Of a stretch of DNA of 64,000 bases, positions 59,594 to 64,000 are shown piece by piece. The position numbers and the translations under genes are program-made. The first letter of the stretch is position 1, and each line of letters begins with the position of its first letter. The notes beneath the pieces were generated by a model, which searched no databases, was not told the origin of the DNA, and was given only the letters and a program-made list of their open reading frames with translations. Source of the stretch: Campanula takesimana (lineage: Eukaryota; Streptophyta; Magnoliopsida; Asterales; Campanulaceae); NCBI GenBank assembly GCA_026119855.1, contig JAOWBW010001628.1, positions 124,001 to 188,000 on the forward strand, read 5' to 3'.

Positions 59594-59857
59594 AACAAAA
59601 CAAACCAAAAAAAATGTGCTACTGGTGGGCAAGATATTCCTTTTAATACTTGGGGGTACAAAGATGATGGTTTGGGAGATGAGTTTGACCGGACAAGTAA
59701 ATTGGAATCTGGGTTTGATTGTGGCCGGAAAAAGAGAAAGGAAAGTCAAACCGAATCAAAGGATGCACAAAAAATGCAGATAGATGAAAAGAAAAAAGAA
59801 AACATTTTTAAGTCTCCCAAAATAAAAAAGGGCAAATTCAATCCTAATCTTATATGA
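59594..59857 (+). CDS. Possible terminal exon of an unidentified gene
   Basis: After a TAG that could be the acceptor, one frame runs about 87 codons to TGA. It reads CATGGQDIPFNTWGYKDDGL, then GDEFDRTSKLESGFDCGRKK, then a Lys/Glu-rich tail. The composition looks protein-like (charged, possibly nuclear), but I do not recognise it. The Pack-MULE lies immediately upstream, where an intron would be. No upstream exon is found in the window. Confidence 0.35.
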   Translation, partial: NKTNQKKCATGGQDIPFNTWGYKDDGLGDEFDRTSKLESGFDCGRKKRKESQTESKDAQKMQIDEKKKENIFKSPKIKKGKFNPNLI

Positions 59858-60017
59858 GATTGTGTTTAGCTAAAGTTCAAATTGAATCTGGTGGATTTTT
59901 GAAATACCTAGATCTGTTTTTGTTTCTTATTTTTCAGTTTCGGTTTTTGATTTGGGGATGTGATTGTGATTTAAACATAAATTGGTCTTTGATTATCTCT
60001 ATGGTGGGTGCAGTGCA

Positions 60018-60894
60018 TGTTGGTGTGTTTGCCCTAGGCGCGTTATTTGAACGATTAATGTTATCATTTGCTTTATGCTTTAATAAAGATATTGAATGTT
60101 TGATTATTATATCTTTTGCATGTTTATTATAATAATCCTCGTCCCTAGTAATTAGAATTACTAGTATACGTTTAATGGATAATCATATGATGATTATGTG
60201 TATGTGATACAATTAGACTTATGGGTATTTGTTGGAAAACAAATACTGGACTGACCCCTATGAGATTTATGTCATGGTCATAATGTCATAATTAAATCTC
60301 ATATAGTTATATCACTTGAATCTTTAGACCTGAGGTTATTACAGTCTTCCAGTTGATGAACATTATGTTTGACATATTCAAACGTTATCTTTAACCGGGT
60401 AGCTATAAAGGATATGATTGGTATTAATCGGAATCATGTAGGGAAGGGTAATAATCCAAGATGGAATTTGTTCCTCTTTAAGAGAGATGTCAAGCTTAGG
60501 CCCCTCGATGAATAGTATTGATGAAATGCACGGCCGCGCTCAAATGTATTGATTGGATCAATATCATTTGTGTTATCAATATATTCGGGATCGAGAAAGC
60601 ATTGAACAAGTAAGTTGACAATTGACCATGGCTTACGTTCAATAGACATCGTGTAACAAAGAGATTGTGATGTGTTCTATTTTAGTTAACTTCGGATTTC
60701 AAAGTTATACTAATTGGGTAGTCATAATGGCTTGCTAGAGTCCGCTTATGACTTACGAGGTCTTAATGGTTCGGACTCGTTGCCAACTTAGTATAATCAT
60801 ATTGGGTCACACACGCAGAACGGATAATTAAAAGGAGAGGAAACTGAGGTAGGCAAACGTATGGCTGGTTAGGCTCCGTACGGCCCCAACCCTG
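60018..60894 (+). mobile_element. Copia LTR fragment of the B/C family, plus strand
   Basis: It starts TGTTGGTGTG and aligns inverted with the LTRs of B and C. Shared phrases include taatggataatcatatgatgattatg, ctagagtccgcttatgacttac and attgggtcacacac. It ends in the middle of the palindrome cluster, where a gypsy LTR begins at 60895. Confidence 0.8.
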
Positions 60895-61114
60895 TGTAAG
60901 TACCCCAATCTGAAATTAACCAACTTTAGAGGAACTCTTAGCACCATTCAAGGATAAACTGATAGACTGGGACCTCACTAAGATAAACCTAAAATTCTAG
61001 GAATACTCTGGAATTAAAATTGGAAAAAACCAAAAGCTCGCCATGCTGAGCCGTACGGATGGTTTGGACACGGGAGGGGCCAATCCGTACGGATGGTTTG
61101 GGCACCCTCAGTCC

Positions 61115-61124
61115 CTATAAATTA
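61115..61124 (+). promoter_or_regulatory. TATA box of the gypsy LTR
   Basis: CTATAAATTA lies about 30 bp before a G-rich run (61147) in the LTR, a plausible U3/R boundary. Confidence 0.5.
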
Positions 61125-62150
61125 GACCCTTGGCTGATCATTTCAGGGGGGGAGAAAATCATTTTGTGTGCAAACTCTGCCAGGTTGAGAGCAGATTAGG
61201 GATACAAACATTCTTGAGTGAAAAGAGAGGAAAAAGATAGGCTTAGAACCAAAATTGGTGAGGCCTCCTTTTCCCCCATCTTCTCTTCATCTCATAATCT
61301 ATTTTATTTTGCCTTATTTACATTATGTCTTTATTATTCTTGCACATATTATGAATTGGAACCAAGTTCTTGATATGAATCAATGGTACCCTCATGTTCT
61401 ATGCATGATCAAGGGTTCAAACCTAAGATGATCAAGGCATGTTAACAATTAATGTCTTTACATTAATGCTCTTTACATTATGTCTTTACTTTTATGCAAT
61501 TTATGTTATGTCTTTACATTTATGCAAGTTAAATTCCATGTCTTTACTTTTAAGATGATCTTATGGTGAAATGATCAAGTTTGGATGATAAAGTTTCAAT
61601 CTTTATCATTCAAACTTTGATGTAACTCTAATAATGTCCCTTTGGATGGTAAAGATTCAATCTTTATCCATCCAAAGGTTGATTTCTTACTTCCCCAAGG
61701 TCTTTCATTGGATGAATCATCCATTTGGATGTTAAAGTTTCCATCTTTAACCATGCAAATGATGATTTTGGCTCAAATGCCATGTTCATCACCTTTCCTA
61801 ATTTTTCTCCAATTATTGCCTTGATCACACCAAAAACCTTGTGTTTTGGTGTCTAATTAGTGATTAAGAGCATAGGGATGATTTAATTCAAGCTTTATGT
61901 GAATAAATAAACTGGAAAGATGTAAAACAGTTCAGTTTCAGTAGAATGCTCTGTTTCTGCCCGAAACTGGACTGATTTCTTGATAATCTGTAAAAACCTC
62001 AGGGATGACCTTCCCAGCCGTACGGCTAGTTTGGCCGGAGGGGTGAATTCTCAGTCCTTCCCTTTTCTGTTAAACTGTTTACAAAACTACCCCTTTTGGT
62101 TAAGTTTCTAACCGATTTTGTTAAAAGTCAGTTTTTACCATTTTCAAGAA

Positions 62151-62172
62151 CACACACACACACACACACACA
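62151..62172. repeat. (CA)n microsatellite
   Basis: Eleven CA units near the 3' end of the gypsy LTR. Confidence 0.95.
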
Positions 62173-62406
62173 TTTGCACAATTTTAACAAACTTTAGGGA
62201 GACTCGGTTTCTTTTGAGGCACTTTGGGTGAACTACCGGTTGAGTTCTTCCCAAAGCGTAACCTGACCTCCGAATCCTTTATCTCTAACCATTTTTCTTT
62301 AAGTTTGGGTTTAAAGTTAAACTAACGTGGCGACTCCGTTAAACATTAGAAAGTGTCGTGTTTGATTCTCAAGGGAACTATTCGTTTTTCCCGCGGGTAT
62401 CTTACA

Positions 62407-64000
62407 GTGGCGACTCCTCTGGGGAATAAAGTGTTTTCAAACTTCTTTTTAGAAGTTTTGGGGACACTTTTGTGTGGGTCAAACTCCCGTCCCCGTTTGT
62501 TGACTTTGTGTATGTTTTGTGTGTATTTTATGTTTCTGTTTTGATTTCTAAGAGTGAAACTGTTCTGGAAATGCAATAAACTGGGGCTTGATGATCAGAA
62601 GCTGAAAATTTACAAAAATAATGGAGCTACTTCTCTAGCCGTACGGCTAGTTTGGCTGGGCCCACAGAATACTTAAAGCTAACAATTTTGTGCAGGGCAG
62701 AAGCATTCTGGTGGTCCCCTTGCATTTCTTCTTGTCCAGGTTCCATTTACAACCTCTACTTGTGCACCCTTGCCTTTATTTGCTTGGCTAAAACTCGATT
62801 TTCAAAGCTTGGTAATGCAAAAATCTTTTGGACATAAAATTGGGTTATCAAAGCCTCATTGTGCATTTCCCCTTTTTATAAAAGTTTTGGTTTCTCAAAT
62901 TCTTTTGTTGTGCATAACCTTTTTGTACAAATGATTTTCAAAAGGTTGTTGTTCTTGTTGTAAAATTTTGGTTTCAAAAACCTTTGGTTGTGCACAACCT
63001 TTCCATGTACAAAAGTTTGATCCTTGCTTGTTTATATCCTTGCTTGATTACTTGTGCAAATACTTGTTCATTATACTTGTTCATATATTGTTCATACATT
63101 GTTCATGATATTAAAACAAATTGAAAATCCCTATTTTGACTCAAAAAGGAACATAGAAATCTTCACATAACGCGCACTTGACCTTGTGTACGTTCCAAAA
63201 ACCCTTTAAACCTGGGATTGATGCCACGATGCAGCTTGATTGGTGCTCTTATGCCCTTCTCGTGCGCACGGTTCCATTCCACCTCCCCTTCTGAGCCGAG
63301 TCAACCACACTTGTCCGTGACACACAAATACCGTGACTTTGGTTGGTTTTTGGTCTAGCTCACGTCACCACGTCCCTAATACGTGTCCAAAGTAAATTAT
63401 GGCCAAGTTAACACCTGAGTCACGACTCCTTGTGAGAACAAGTGTGATCAAGGTCATCTTTGACCCCGTCCTTGACTTGTGTGTTAATGTCAATCATAAT
63501 TAACCAAAGTCATGTATTAAGGATAGGATGACACCGTGTCATTAAGCCCTCATGCTTGGCCCATCCTAATCATCCTTGAGCCCAAGGTTAAGGTCCGAGA
63601 TCCCTTATTAAAATAAGGCCATGCCGGAATTTTGTTGAAGCGTTAAGTCAATCTTAACCTTGACCGGGGCTTAATTATGATAAGAATGGCCCACGCATTG
63701 GAACTTTGTGACGCACTAGACCTTAGCTTTGGTTCTTTTGGTCGGTGGAAGCCACGTGCCCTATAGGACCCTCGCCCGGGATAGTCTGTCCTTGGGAGCG
63801 TGCAATACAGGTGGAAAATGAGGGGTTTATAGACGTAGTGTTGGCCTCCACTGATACAGGGTTTAGAGTAGTTTTGAAAAAGAAGAGAAATATTTTCCGA
63901 CCATTTTGGAATAAAAATGCGTTTTAAGTAAACTTGAACAGATAATTAATTGCACCTTGCTTGAATTTGCTCCGTTTTTGCTTCCCGTCTTTGACACATT
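62407..64000 (+). mobile_element. Leader/internal part of the gypsy element (open at window end)
   Basis: No gag or pol domain is reached before the window ends. One more CCGTACGG palindrome is at 62639-62646. From about 63160 base composition rises and CG words become frequent. The frame at 63745-63927 has no recognisable domain. Confidence 0.55.
62408..62425 (+). other. Primer-binding site of the gypsy element (tRNA-Arg-like)
   Basis: TGGCGACTCCTCTGGGGA begins one base after the LTR end. A second, partial TGGCGACTCCGTTAAA lies at 62327 inside the LTR. Confidence 0.7.

Larger units (their letters stand above)
60895..62406 (+). repeat. 5' LTR of a Ty3/gypsy element, Tat/Ogre-like (1512 bp)
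   Basis: It begins TGTAAGTACCCC and ends GGGTATCTTACA, which are inverted ends. It is followed by a primer site TGGCGACTCC...GGGGA matching tRNA-Arg as used by plant Tat/Ogre gypsy elements. CCGTACGG motifs occur at about 61052, 61086 and 62019. It is inserted in the copia LTR at 60018-60894; the other half is outside the window. Confidence 0.75.

Overview
This is a TE-rich nuclear segment of a flowering plant, probably a eudicot. The evidence is AT-rich DNA, GT-AG introns in a duplicated plant gene, Stowaway MITEs with CTCCCTCCGTCCC ends, hAT and Mutator-like elements, an Au-SINE tail, and Ty1/copia and Ty3/gypsy LTR elements primed by plant-type tRNAs. I could not fix the family or species, and I saw no rRNA, tRNA or CRISPR locus.

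Layout. 1-9157: a copia element cut by the window edge (LTR 1334-2873), a decayed hAT transposon (2948-7172, 8-bp target duplication) and a solo copia LTR (7197-8669). All three interrupt what may be one short open frame starting at 8706 on the minus strand. 9158-23456: a degenerate Ty1/copia element A on the minus strand (461-bp LTRs, target duplication AATGT). A second copia element B (15081-22992, 1390-bp LTRs, target duplication AATTG) sits exactly at A's primer-site/LTR boundary. 24157-26691: a 2.5-kb solo LTR, probably gypsy (AGTGG duplication).

26692-56700: a tandem array of an F-box-like gene on the minus strand. Copies A and C read open across three coding exons. B has a frameshift, a lost stop and a MITE at an intron end. 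D has lost its last exon. E is old and broken. Each unit carries the same old MITEs and an unusual ~0.8-kb foldback element whose arms run into CCACCA/TGGTGG repeats. At 50.1-50.9 kb the promoter/5' exon of copy D is duplicated as a large palindrome around a GC-rich, gene-like spacer. A kinesin motor exon is inserted between units A and B.

56700-64000: diverged repeats; a Pack-MULE (58174-59581) carrying the first coding part of a V-ATPase subunit a gene; a possible terminal exon of an unidentified gene; then a plus-strand copia LTR (60018-60894) split by a gypsy element (LTR 60895-62406, tRNA-Arg-like primer site) that runs out of the window.

The signal I find most unusual is spread across the TEs. 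Almost every LTR or leader here contains a cluster of short CG-rich palindromes (for example GGCACGGTCGTGCC, CCGTACGG, GCACGGCCGTGC, TGCGGTCGCC, GGCGCATGGCGC). The clusters occur in unrelated TE lineages. In homologous copia LTRs the cluster lies at the same place but the palindrome has been swapped.
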